DNA of 14,031 nucleotides from JBMHDW01 sp049889175. GTDB taxonomy: Bacteria > Pseudomonadota > Gammaproteobacteria > Comchoanobacterales > Comchoanobacteraceae. The stretch spans positions 1-14,031 of the forward strand of contig JBMHDW010000014.1 of NCBI GenBank assembly GCA_049889175.1, written 5' to 3'. Positions within the stretch are counted from its first letter, which is position 1; each line of letters opens with the position of its first letter. The notes beneath the pieces are model-generated. The model saw nothing but the letters and a program-made list of their open reading frames with translations, searched no databases and had not been told where the DNA came from. A program made the translations under genes and the position numbers. Positions 1-8,410 of this stretch are shown here, piece by piece.

Positions 1-98
1 AATGATTTTATTTCTTCATCTGAAAAGCTTTCTTGTAAAACTTTATTGCCAATTGTTTCAAAACTTTCATTAGTAATCTTTTCAGTCAATTCGCGCAT
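1..98 (-). CDS. 5' end of an unidentified gene, cut by the left edge
   Basis: On the minus strand an ATG at 98-96 opens a frame that runs without a stop for 32 codons to the window edge. The peptide begins MRELTEKITNESFETIGN and continues as a hydrophilic, Glu/Lys-rich, probably helical sequence. A good ribosome binding site (AAGGA, five bases before the ATG) and a TATAAT box just upstream support this as a real start. I do not recognise the family. It shows no signal peptide, membrane segment or catalytic motif in the visible part. It is transcribed divergently from the broken leucine-rich-repeat gene that starts 290 bases away. Most of the gene lies outside the window, so no function is proposed. 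Confidence 0.6.
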   Translation of the reverse strand, partial: MRELTEKITNESFETIGNKVLQESFSDEEIKS

Positions 99-122
99 TA
101 TTTTCCTTAAAATTTTTGTAAA

Positions 123-128
123 ATTATA
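123..128 (-). promoter_or_regulatory. -10 box for the left-edge gene
   Basis: The minus strand reads TATAAT here, 24 bases before the ATG at 98, followed by the AAGGA ribosome binding site. No convincing -35 box lies 16-18 bases upstream, and the local sequence is very AT-rich, so this is a plausible but weak call. Confidence 0.35.
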
Positions 129-387
129 ATGTAATATTTAATACCAAAATACTCAATCAATTCATCTTACCACAAAAAATAATAATAAAAAATTGATAAG
201 CATCTTATGCAACCAATGTTAACACCACTAAAGCATATGCCAGAACTTAAATTATTACTAGCACAGATCATAGTTGTTTAAATAAGAATGATCAGACAGA
301 CCTCATTTCATGTTGAAGATTATAAAAAGTAAATTGCTATGATAACGTTTTTCGTTCATCATAATATGTACTAACAAGGATGTCATC

Positions 388-1081
388 ATGATAAAATACA
401 CTATTTTACTACTACTCGTCAGTATTCAAGCTAACATGGTATAGGCCCAGGGAAACAATTGCACGCACTATGACATCCAAAAACCAGTAAATGAAACTTG
501 CACATTAACTACTCATGGAATGATAAAACCTGAATTTAACATCCCTGACAAGTGTGTCCATCTAAACCTTTACGCCGATCACTATCAGGATTATTTAAAA
601 CATCAAGTGAATATTTAGTTAAGGAACTACAAAAAAGTAAAAATCTTAAAAGCATAGACATTTCTGTTCTCTCTTATGAATTAGATCTGTCAGAACATGA
701 TACTGTTTTCCCCAATTTTTTAAAAACCACCAAAACATTTGAGTCTTTTTCCATAAAAGGATTTAATGATAGTACATGCGCCCTTGGGGCTGGTGGTAGG
801 GTTGTTGGATTCGTGGTTACTATGCTGATCATGACATGGCTGAAGCGCTTAAACACAACAACACACTTAAATCACTGACAATTCAAAAAGCCGATTTAAC
901 CGACACTAGTGCACAATATTTAGCAGATGCCTTAAAAACCAATACAACACTTCAAAATCTCAATCTTGATGAGAATCATATTACCAAAGATGGCATAAAA
1001 CTTCTTAGAAAAGCATGGAACGCCAAAAAAAGAGGGAAATTAAGTATCAACGACAATACTTGCTATCCTGGAACTTGCTAA
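388..1081 (+). pseudogene. Secreted leucine-rich-repeat protein, broken by an amber codon and two frame changes
   Basis: An ATG at 388, preceded by AAGGA with a 7-base gap, opens a Sec-type signal peptide (MIKYT, then LLLLVS). The frame stops at TAG 442-444. Reading this codon as Gln restores V-Q-A before Q-G-N, a classical signal peptidase site. After the TAG the same frame continues to about 560-600 (CVHLNL). Homology then moves to a second frame (SEYLVKELQKSKNLKSIDIS, about 600-765) and to a third (from about 820: MAEALKHNNTLKSL, YLADALKTNTTLQNLNL). The repeats are of the 28-residue ribonuclease-inhibitor type. The Leu codons at 562 and 645 are 83 bases apart, one short of 28 codons, as expected from a 1-base deletion. 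Cysteines near both ends (the last residues are CYPGTC) suit an exported protein. An intact version would have about 230 residues and could be a host-interaction or surface protein. Sequencing error is a possible alternative to gene decay. Confidence 0.7.
1042..1061 (-). terminator. Possible weak terminator for the giant minus-strand gene
   Basis: A perfect 6-base inverted repeat (AAGTAT / ATACTT, 8-base loop) lies 17 bases beyond the TAG of the giant gene. On the minus strand it is followed, after about 10 bases, by a run of seven T (1025-1031). The stem is AT-rich and the T run is not adjacent, so termination here is uncertain. It sits inside the 3' end of the LRR pseudogene. Confidence 0.22.
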
Positions 1082-4000
1082 AAATTAAAACTGCTAAAGT
1101 CCATGTTCTCTAAAGCTTCATCAAATTCAAAATCACCAAGTAAACAATCGTTTACGTCAACCAAACGCAATATTCTCATAGTATCAGGATACTGATACTC
1201 TATATCAGAAATATTTTTATCAATTAAAGGGTCGTGCAGTTTAACATCTAAACAAGTGATCATAAAAGACTCTTCTCTTAAATCACTACACTCATTTTTT
1301 ATGGAATCAATGAATAACCGAGCTTGCCGATAACCATCACCATTAATGTCCAATACTATAAGCATTTGGGCCAAAATAATTTTAGATCTAAGTGAACCAG
1401 AAAAAGCTCTTAAATCATTATCATTAATCACTGGTTTTAATTGTGTAACATGATCATCTATAAAAAAGTTGACGGTTTTTTTTAATTCTTGATGCATCTC
1501 TTTATATTCATGATAATTTTCAATAATATGACCAAATGCTGATTTAACATTCTCTGTACTCATGAGTATCAAACTTTGCTCCAACTCACAAAATTTTACC
1601 ATTTTCAATATGTGTGCTTTCTTTGCTAATTTTGCATGTTCAAGCAAATCTGTTAACTGAGTAAATTTTGCAGACAACCAAGTTTTAGATGATTCATCAT
1701 AACTTTTACTCTCAATCCACTGATTAATAGAGTCTAGTTTTACTAACTTCCATAAAAATTGAGCTTGATTTATCGGCATGCATTCTTCAATAATCTTTGC
1801 AAAATTCTTTTCTAAGGTTTTGGATAATATTTTTGATAACTCAACATGATAAACCATACCGTATAGAAAGTAATCAATAAATAAACTGTATATTTTAATT
1901 TTATATTCAGATGCCAAAGTATCAGATTCGATAATTGTATCATAATTTGCTAAAAAGAATTGACCAGCCTCTGATTGATACTGTCTAGATGGAAGCCAAA
2001 CAAATAAACAATAGTATATGCTAAATATCGGTGCACTTGAAAAATAATATGGCACATCCTTGGGCTTAAGGTTGATACTATTAAGGTATTCAATAAAATT
2101 TAATAAGTTTTTATCAGTCGTCAAGATATCACCTTTTAAGATACTATAGCTAAATATTAGCCCATCATATGTCTTTGGTGGTGCTAAATAAACTCTAAAC
2201 TGCTCAGGCAATGACTGAGGGTTAAATGTTGGCCGATCAAATAAAGTATTGATCTTAAAATCATAAGTATGATATTTTTTTTGATCTTGTATTAAAAAAT
2301 TAATATGTTTTTTATCTAGTGATTTTTTTTGATCCATAGACATACTGGCTGTGATCTCTTTTAATGTTTCTGGTGAATGATTGCCTGAACACAAAATGTC
2401 AATGAATAATTTAAACACCCTAATATTACTGATTTTTTTACAATCAATCATACTCAACGTATGTTGCTTTTCCATCCAAGATTTCAATACCTCATCACCA
2501 ACAGATAAATGTTGGAACAGTAATATGAGTCGATCATGCGGTGTTGCTTGGCACAAGTCAGCAATTACATTGATTTGGTCAAATTGTTCACTAGATACTT
2601 GCAGTTGGTCAACGTTTTCTGTGTGATTGGTTCTTATGAAAAAAGCGGCAACATGCTTGAAATCTTTTTTTAGTAACTTAACCTCTTGGGTTAAACCCAT
2701 AAGAATAGCTATCTTTTTATTCATACTATCTACTGTTTGATTCAACAGCTTGTCTTTTCTTTGAAGTTGATTAATTACCTGCATTAATTGATTTTTATAG
2801 ACTGACAAGCGATTTTCATGACTATTTATTATGGATAATTTTTCTTGATGATAGAGAGCAGGACTTGCTTTTTCTTGATCCACAGGGTGATTTTTTTTAG
2901 ACTGGAAATCCTTAATGAATGACACAAAAACTTGTTCATCAGGAAGATCAATCTCCATTAATAAATGATATAGTCTATCTCGATCAATGTGGTTAAGATC
3001 GTCTTTTTCCATGATTCTTTTAAGTTGTGTCAACAACCAAGATTGCTTAAATGCATTAAAATCAGACGACAAATGAGCACCTATTGACATAGGCTGTTGA
3101 TTATTTTGATTAGTCCAAGTTATTGTCTTGCAGCAGTCCAATAGAACCGATGGATTTGTATCATAATATTCTGCAATGAATAACTCCAGAAACTTAATTT
3201 TAGAGACCTCAGCTGTTTCTTTATCGAGTGCTTTTAACAGATTCATTTTTTCTGTCATCACTCGAGCCAAGTAATGAGCTTCGTTTGATGTTAACACCGC
3301 TAACTTAGTACTACCTTTAAAGCAATCAGTTTGCATTAACATCTCTAAAATAACACATTGTCGCAATAAATATGCTTTATGAGAACTCAATTGATAACTA
3401 TCATTGGATAAGGCACATAAATAATCACCAATAAGTTGAAACACAAGCTGTAATACGTCTTCACCATCACCATTTTTTTGTTTCAACATAGTCGATACAA
3501 ATGAAGGTTCTTTAGGCAACACAGGAGACATTAGATTCCCATCAAGAGCATTATTTTTATTAAGTGACTCAATGAAAAAGGCGATCACCGGATAATTATT
3601 AAAGCTAATTGCAGAATACAATAATGAGCACTGATAAATTTCATCAGCATCAAAAAGATAAAGATCACTGTTCATTCGTTGTAGCGCTTTTATTTGATTT
3701 TTTGTTAGTGTTGTCAAATGCTCTCGTTTAATGCCTATTGTTTGCTGAAGTTGCGCTAAAATATCTGCTTGTAATGCCTCAATCTCTGGCAACATATAAC
3801 GTGAATACTCAATAATTTCCATATAAATGGATACAATATTAACGATCTTTCTTTCACCATTTGATCCCACTTGCTTATGGTGTGGATAAACCCAACAATA
3901 TTCATCACTGTGATTTGGTAATTGTTCATACAATGCTAAAATATTATTTTTAAATTTCATTAAATTGTTACGGTGTTTTATAATAGCTTCTTTTTCTATT

Positions 4001-7000
4001 TTAATTTTTCCAGAAACTGATTTTGCTCGATGATACTTTGTCGTAAATTCATGAATAATGTTATCACGTCGACTCCTAAGGTCATGACCTAGTTGCGCCA
4101 ATGTTTGTGCATGCTTGGTCATAAGTGATTGGTGAATTATCTCTGCATCCTGAGCTATTTCAGCATCACTCCGCTCTTGAAAAAATATGATATCTTTGTT
4201 ATCCATTGCATTCTCTGAGCTTTTATCTTTTGAGTGATGACTTAATTTAGCTTTTTTAGCAGTCAACGGACGCTTCAATTGTACCAGGCCAGTATGTGGT
4301 GATTTTTTCCTCTTTTTAGGCTTGCTCAAAACCTTTACAGAAGACTCATTTTGTTTTGTCAAAGAATGTTTTTTCTTTGCTAGGTTAAACTTCTTATCAA
4401 AGTCAGCTAAAAACTTTAGCAAATTACTCCGCATATACTCAGCATATTCTTCATCAATTCCAGATAGAATATTTAACAGTCCTCCTTGGTTTTGAGTCAT
4501 TTCATGAATTAGTGCATCTCTGATTTTAAAAAATTGCTGATGATGCTGAAACTCAACCACAAATGAATCAACACTCATTACTTTTGATATTTCTTCATCT
4601 TTAATATTGGCGCACTTCAATACCGCATCTATAAAAATAGATGCTCTATTTTTCCAAGACTCAGATGCTGTTAATTTTAAAGACTTTGTATCTAAAGTAA
4701 CATTTTTATTATCAAAATGATAAAAATCTAATACATTTATTGATGAAGATTGAGATGCAGACAGTAATGTGCCCAGTGAAACTTTAAGCCAATCAAAAGA
4801 TTGTTGATTTAAAAGTACTTGCAAACTAGACAAAAATAATAATAATTCAGTACCGGCTAATTTACCCTCTAAAAACTTATAATGTCCATTCATAATGGCT
4901 TTCAATCGATCATCAGCAAGGGAAGTTGATTTAGACGATATTGTTTTGGTATAAAATCGCAAATAATGTTTTGAATCATTAACTTTAATACATTTCGATA
5001 CATCGTTTAACTGATCTATAATAGCTGGAACTGTTTCTCCATCCATACGATGTCCTAATTTACGACCGACCTCTTTTTTTAACTTATGTAATGAATACAG
5101 CGTAAACCAATCTTCTTTTCGAGTCATCGCAAAAGTCATGGTAGCCAACTCATCACCTAAGGTATTCATCCGACTAAACCGTCCAATCACCTGCATAAAC
5201 TCAAGATTTGATGAAGGCACACTTAAAAATATGTTTCTTACTTGTTTACCTTTGGCAGTGATATCTGCACCTACAGATGAACTTTTTGAAATAATCAACA
5301 TTTTATGTTTCTCATCGCCATAATATTTGGCATCCACATCCATTGAAAAATGTACATCACTTAGTGAGCTAGTTTGGTGAACTGCCTCAACCCATTGCTT
5401 CATCCAAACTTTTAAATTAACTTTGTCTGTGTTCCAAGGTGATACAGTTGGTAGTATCTGATGAATATGTTTCAAACAGTCTGTATCTTGACCAAATAAT
5501 AGATTATGTTTTTCAATAAATGTCCAGGTGTCATCAGATATTTGAATCTTTAAATCAGTAATATATTGCTTAAATGCTTCTAAGCTCTTCCATGCATGCT
5601 CCTGATTCAAATATTTAGTTTTTATTTTGTGAATAATGGATCTGAGTGCACTACCACTGCCTTTAGACGAGATATCGTTAAAATCTTTCAGATAAAATAC
5701 AGTTCTTAATTGATCATTATTTTTGTCAATATATTGATCGGGGTTTTGACTAAAGTCATGAATAACGTTTAGCATTAACCTAATGCTATGTATAAACCTC
5801 ATCTTTCTTAGAATCAGTGAGATTATGCTTCTATTATCATCTTTTTGACTGATAATTGATTTATCGGCAACACAAATAAGATAGACAAGACTTAAGTATT
5901 CATACAACGATTTAATATTTTTTTGACCCTCTTTAAATGAGATTGAACCATAACAAAGCTCATTTAATGTTTGCGTATCAGAAGCATCATCAAACACACA
6001 TGCCTTTAATGATTTGGTTGTATCCATATAATATGTGACCATCCCACCTTCTTGAATCAGGGCTGGATATCGATCATTTTGACTTTGAACTTTCATTAAA
6101 TCTTGAAAGTTAGCACCAAATGCTGCACCACACATTCTTAATTGTTTGGTAACGGCCCCAGGTGTTGCTGTGTATGCACCAATAGAAATCCCTTCTTTAG
6201 CACAAAAAGCATTAAAATTAATCCATTGTGAAAGATTCCTATGAGACAGGCGCTTATCTTGCTGTATATCATGATAGGCTATATTAGCTTGAATTTCAGT
6301 AATAACATCATGCGCTTCATCAAAGATGATTGCATCTATATTACCAAATAATTCAGCACAATTAGTTTGTGTATTATTGTCATGATCATTATGAAAAAAA
6401 TACTTTTTAAAATGATGAAGCGTTGTCCAAAGAATACCACCATTTGTTAACAACTGACTCTTTTGATCAAAACGATCAATAATGGCAATGTTGGCGTTAT
6501 CTTCGTGTTGAAATGGATATTCTTTTCGAGATTGGTGCTCAGCTTGAAGTCTACAAGTTCTTTCAACCAAGACAATTGTCTTGCCTTGTTGGGCCAATAA
6601 TGTTGACACCATACCCATAATCATGGTTTTTCCTGTCCCTGTTCCCAACGACATAATAATGGATTTTCCATTAACGGCTGCTTGAACATGATACAGTGCG
6701 CTAATAATTTGATACTTTTTTATTCTATCATCATGATCTAGGAGTTTCTTTAAATGTGGCAAAAACGGAATTAAGTCATTAATTTTTAGACGTGCTCTTC
6801 TTACATTTGGCCTTTTGATATATTGATCAGAGCTATCTTTATGCATAATGTCATCAATAGAACCCATTGCATCAATAAGCAGATCTGTCTTCTTGTTATC
6901 ATCTAACTTAACATAATCTAAATATAGTTGGTCCCACGGACAACTATCTTCTAGTAGTGGGGAATGATTAGCACTTGATATTGCACTTGACCTTGTACTC

Positions 7001-8040
7001 GTAGGAGAGAGAGTTGTATTGTCAGAGGCTTCAGATGACAAGTTTTCTCTCGTGTTACTTGGTGTAATCACATCACTACTGGATGTCATAGATGAGAAAA
7101 TTGGCTTAAAAAATGTACCTTTGCCACCAGATAGGTGGTTCATTTGCAAGCAACTACAAATACTTCTGTATTTTATAAGACTGTTTTGACTAAAGCTTTG
7201 TGCAAGTAAATCTTTGAAGATTTTTTTAGTCTCACTTTCACAGTGTTTATCGTGTAATAGATTATCTTGTGAAAATCGAGCGTTGATTTGTTTATATTGA
7301 CTTACATCAACACCAAAGAAAATTGGTTCCCAGTGGCTATTATCAGAAATCAATTGAAATGTTGGTGATTGAGTATATTCATGGTTTTGTCCGATAAGTT
7401 CATGCTGCCCAGATTCATTGAATGAATACAGCTCAAAATTAATCATTAATTCACTAATAATACAGGCCAATTGCTGGCCTTCAAAAAAAGAATTAGGCTG
7501 CTGATAATCCTCACTACTATCTAAATATTGATCATCAAATCCACCTAATGCACTGGTAAACTTCGCCAGCATCAAACGCAATAAGTTGATATCGTTGAGT
7601 TGTGATAATGATTGTTCAAAGGTTTCCAAGTTTTTAGACAACAACTCAGCGGGTTCGGCGATAGCATCAATACACTGTTCAAACTTTGTTTGAAAACCCG
7701 AACCATCCTGAGATTGAGCTTTATAAATAATCGTTTTTATGCTGTTTTTAAAGTACTCAACCTGATGCTCCAAAAGATTTTTCTGATTCATTTTTTGTAT
7801 CAATGCTATAATAGGATATGACATAAATCGTTGTATGTCATAGCCACTCAATTGCTTGATAGATTCTATAAATTCTAAATGATTAGTAACTTTCGTGTCA
7901 TAATAATCACTCACCACTGCTATGATTTTATTTTGCGTCTCTTTTGTTAACCGATTCCATAATAGGACAATCATATGGCCAATTGCATGTGCACCACAAT
8001 TTGAGTCTTTTTTTGCCGTTGTTAAAGTTATATAGTTCAT
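1078..8040 (-). CDS. Giant OTU-like protease / SF2 helicase fusion, candidate secreted effector
   Basis: A single 2320-residue reading frame. The ATG at 8040 is preceded by AAGG with a 7-base gap. Residues 1-245 resemble an OTU cysteine protease: D12-x-N-C15-G-A-H-A matches the Cys loop, and H236-W237 in a strand-like context matches the catalytic His. The roughly 220-residue spacing is long for OTU but recalls Legionella Lot-type enzymes, which carry a helical insertion. Residues 316-365 are a Ser/Thr-rich linker. Residues 430-1010 are an SF2 helicase core: Walker A GTGTGKT (466-472), DEAH (574-577), TAT (624-626), GAD (924-926) and GRFSR (953-957). Residues 1239-1266 are lysine-rich (KPKKRKK, then KRPLTAKKAK). 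Residues 1292-1373 and 1741-1797 look coiled-coil. About 1470-1495 faintly resembles one ankyrin repeat, and the rest appears helical. The C-terminus is acidic and ends in Phe-rich sequence. No signal peptide is seen. Protease and helicase assignments rest on motifs; substrates are unknown. Deubiquitination inside a host cell is inference. Confidence 0.85.
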   Translation of the reverse strand: MNYITLTTAKKDSNCGAHAIGHMIVLLWNRLTKETQNKIIAVVSDYYDTKVTNHLEFIESIKQLSGYDIQRFMSYPIIALIQKMNQKNLLEHQVEYFKNSIKTIIYKAQSQDGSGFQTKFEQCIDAIAEPAELLSKNLETFEQSLSQLNDINLLRLMLAKFTSALGGFDDQYLDSSEDYQQPNSFFEGQQLACIISELMINFELYSFNESGQHELIGQNHEYTQSPTFQLISDNSHWEPIFFGVDVSQYKQINARFSQDNLLHDKHCESETKKIFKDLLAQSFSQNSLIKYRSICSCLQMNHLSGGKGTFFKPIFSSMTSSSDVITPSNTRENLSSEASDNTTLSPTSTRSSAISSANHSPLLEDSCPWDQLYLDYVKLDDNKKTDLLIDAMGSIDDIMHKDSSDQYIKRPNVRRARLKINDLIPFLPHLKKLLDHDDRIKKYQIISALYHVQAAVNGKSIIMSLGTGTGKTMIMGMVSTLLAQQGKTIVLVERTCRLQAEHQSRKEYPFQHEDNANIAIIDRFDQKSQLLTNGGILWTTLHHFKKYFFHNDHDNNTQTNCAELFGNIDAIIFDEAHDVITEIQANIAYHDIQQDKRLSHRNLSQWINFNAFCAKEGISIGAYTATPGAVTKQLRMCGAAFGANFQDLMKVQSQNDRYPALIQEGGMVTYYMDTTKSLKACVFDDASDTQTLNELCYGSISFKEGQKNIKSLYEYLSLVYLICVADKSIISQKDDNRSIISLILRKMRFIHSIRLMLNVIHDFSQNPDQYIDKNNDQLRTVFYLKDFNDISSKGSGSALRSIIHKIKTKYLNQEHAWKSLEAFKQYITDLKIQISDDTWTFIEKHNLLFGQDTDCLKHIHQILPTVSPWNTDKVNLKVWMKQWVEAVHQTSSLSDVHFSMDVDAKYYGDEKHKMLIISKSSSVGADITAKGKQVRNIFLSVPSSNLEFMQVIGRFSRMNTLGDELATMTFAMTRKEDWFTLYSLHKLKKEVGRKLGHRMDGETVPAIIDQLNDVSKCIKVNDSKHYLRFYTKTISSKSTSLADDRLKAIMNGHYKFLEGKLAGTELLLFLSSLQVLLNQQSFDWLKVSLGTLLSASQSSSINVLDFYHFDNKNVTLDTKSLKLTASESWKNRASIFIDAVLKCANIKDEEISKVMSVDSFVVEFQHHQQFFKIRDALIHEMTQNQGGLLNILSGIDEEYAEYMRSNLLKFLADFDKKFNLAKKKHSLTKQNESSVKVLSKPKKRKKSPHTGLVQLKRPLTAKKAKLSHHSKDKSSENAMDNKDIIFFQERSDAEIAQDAEIIHQSLMTKHAQTLAQLGHDLRSRRDNIIHEFTTKYHRAKSVSGKIKIEKEAIIKHRNNLMKFKNNILALYEQLPNHSDEYCWVYPHHKQVGSNGERKIVNIVSIYMEIIEYSRYMLPEIEALQADILAQLQQTIGIKREHLTTLTKNQIKALQRMNSDLYLFDADEIYQCSLLYSAISFNNYPVIAFFIESLNKNNALDGNLMSPVLPKEPSFVSTMLKQKNGDGEDVLQLVFQLIGDYLCALSNDSYQLSSHKAYLLRQCVILEMLMQTDCFKGSTKLAVLTSNEAHYLARVMTEKMNLLKALDKETAEVSKIKFLELFIAEYYDTNPSVLLDCCKTITWTNQNNQQPMSIGAHLSSDFNAFKQSWLLTQLKRIMEKDDLNHIDRDRLYHLLMEIDLPDEQVFVSFIKDFQSKKNHPVDQEKASPALYHQEKLSIINSHENRLSVYKNQLMQVINQLQRKDKLLNQTVDSMNKKIAILMGLTQEVKLLKKDFKHVAAFFIRTNHTENVDQLQVSSEQFDQINVIADLCQATPHDRLILLFQHLSVGDEVLKSWMEKQHTLSMIDCKKISNIRVFKLFIDILCSGNHSPETLKEITASMSMDQKKSLDKKHINFLIQDQKKYHTYDFKINTLFDRPTFNPQSLPEQFRVYLAPPKTYDGLIFSYSILKGDILTTDKNLLNFIEYLNSINLKPKDVPYYFSSAPIFSIYYCLFVWLPSRQYQSEAGQFFLANYDTIIESDTLASEYKIKIYSLFIDYFLYGMVYHVELSKILSKTLEKNFAKIIEECMPINQAQFLWKLVKLDSINQWIESKSYDESSKTWLSAKFTQLTDLLEHAKLAKKAHILKMVKFCELEQSLILMSTENVKSAFGHIIENYHEYKEMHQELKKTVNFFIDDHVTQLKPVINDNDLRAFSGSLRSKIILAQMLIVLDINGDGYRQARLFIDSIKNECSDLREESFMITCLDVKLHDPLIDKNISDIEYQYPDTMRILRLVDVNDCLLGDFEFDEALENMDFSSFNF

Positions 8041-8065
8041 AGAAAGACCTTATTATTATCGCACA

Positions 8066-8094
8066 AACATACCATTAAAAATTATGTAATTCAA
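8066..8094 (-). promoter_or_regulatory. Promoter candidate for the giant fusion gene
   Basis: The minus strand carries TTGAAT (8089-8094), a 17-base spacer and TATGTT (8066-8071). The -10 is preceded by TG in the extended -10 position. Transcription would start near 8058, giving a short leader that includes the AAGG ribosome binding site at 8048-8051. The match is fair rather than strong. Confidence 0.4.
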
Positions 8095-8288
8095 GTAATT
8101 ATTGAAATTATCATCTGGTTTCATCCAACATATCCATCGATTTACATACCAATGCACAATGATACAGAAATATTGACAAAAAATTGACTTTAATAGCTTA
8201 AAATCATAAACTTTACATAATAAAAACAATAATACTCATTGATTACAAAAGCGGTTCATATATCCTCACTGAAATGATGGTTTGAAAC

Positions 8289-8300
8289 TGATCATGATCA
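8289..8300. repeat. 12-base perfect palindrome, TGATCATGATCA
   Basis: The sequence equals its own reverse complement and is also two tandem copies of TGATCA. It lies about 110 bases before the acyl-CoA dehydrogenase, so it could be an operator for a dimeric regulator. Palindromes of this size can occur by chance in AT-rich DNA. Confidence 0.3.
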
Positions 8301-8381
8301 ATAACCCAATATCAAAATGTTCATAGATATTATCTTACCTACATTCATCTTTATGAAATGTAGAATGGCGAAGTCATATTC

Positions 8382-8403
8382 AGCTTTACTTTAATGCTTT
8401 TTT
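8382..8403 (+). repeat. Upstream element shared with 12625-12645
   Basis: The motif AGCTTTAC, one variable base, TTAAT, then C followed by six T occurs here and again at 12625-12645. The two copies differ by one substitution and one single-base gap. This copy ends within 8 bases of the ATG at 8411. The T run lowers its significance. It may be a regulatory element of two separate genes or a chance match. Confidence 0.3.
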
Positions 8404-8410
8404 GTTTACA

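Larger units (their letters stand above)
8041..8410. other. Divergent intergenic region between the giant fusion and the acyl-CoA dehydrogenase
   Basis: This AT-rich stretch separates two divergent genes. It contains the minus-strand promoter candidate at 8066-8094. Two TTGAC hexamers stand 11 bases apart (TTGACA 8173-8178, TTGACT 8184-8189) facing the plus strand. The second is 17 bases from TAAACT (8207-8212), a weak promoter that would leave a leader of about 190 bases. A 12-base palindrome lies at 8289-8300. A short ATG frame of 13 codons (8353-8394) has no ribosome binding site. No RNA gene or longer coding potential was seen. Confidence 0.5.

Noticed and set aside
442..444. Amber codon read as pyrrolysine or by programmed readthrough
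   Set aside because: No following stem-loop was seen, and two further frame changes downstream point to gene decay instead.
674..856. Minus-strand frame of 60 codons opposite the LRR pseudogene
   Set aside because: No ribosome binding site or family match; the plus-strand LRR repeats explain the sequence.
2381..2626. Plus-strand frame of 81 codons inside the giant gene, with similar short ones at 5138-5323 and 7612-7821
   Set aside because: They lie antisense to a continuous 2320-codon frame with recognisable motifs; their peptides have no repeated or domain-like pattern.
8353..8394. 13-codon upstream frame before the acyl-CoA dehydrogenase, as a leader peptide
   Set aside because: It has no ribosome binding site, no run of codons for one amino acid and no attenuator hairpin.
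8402..8410. TTG start for the acyl-CoA dehydrogenase
   Set aside because: It adds only three residues and has no ribosome binding site; ATG 8411 is the more usual codon, though neither is proven.
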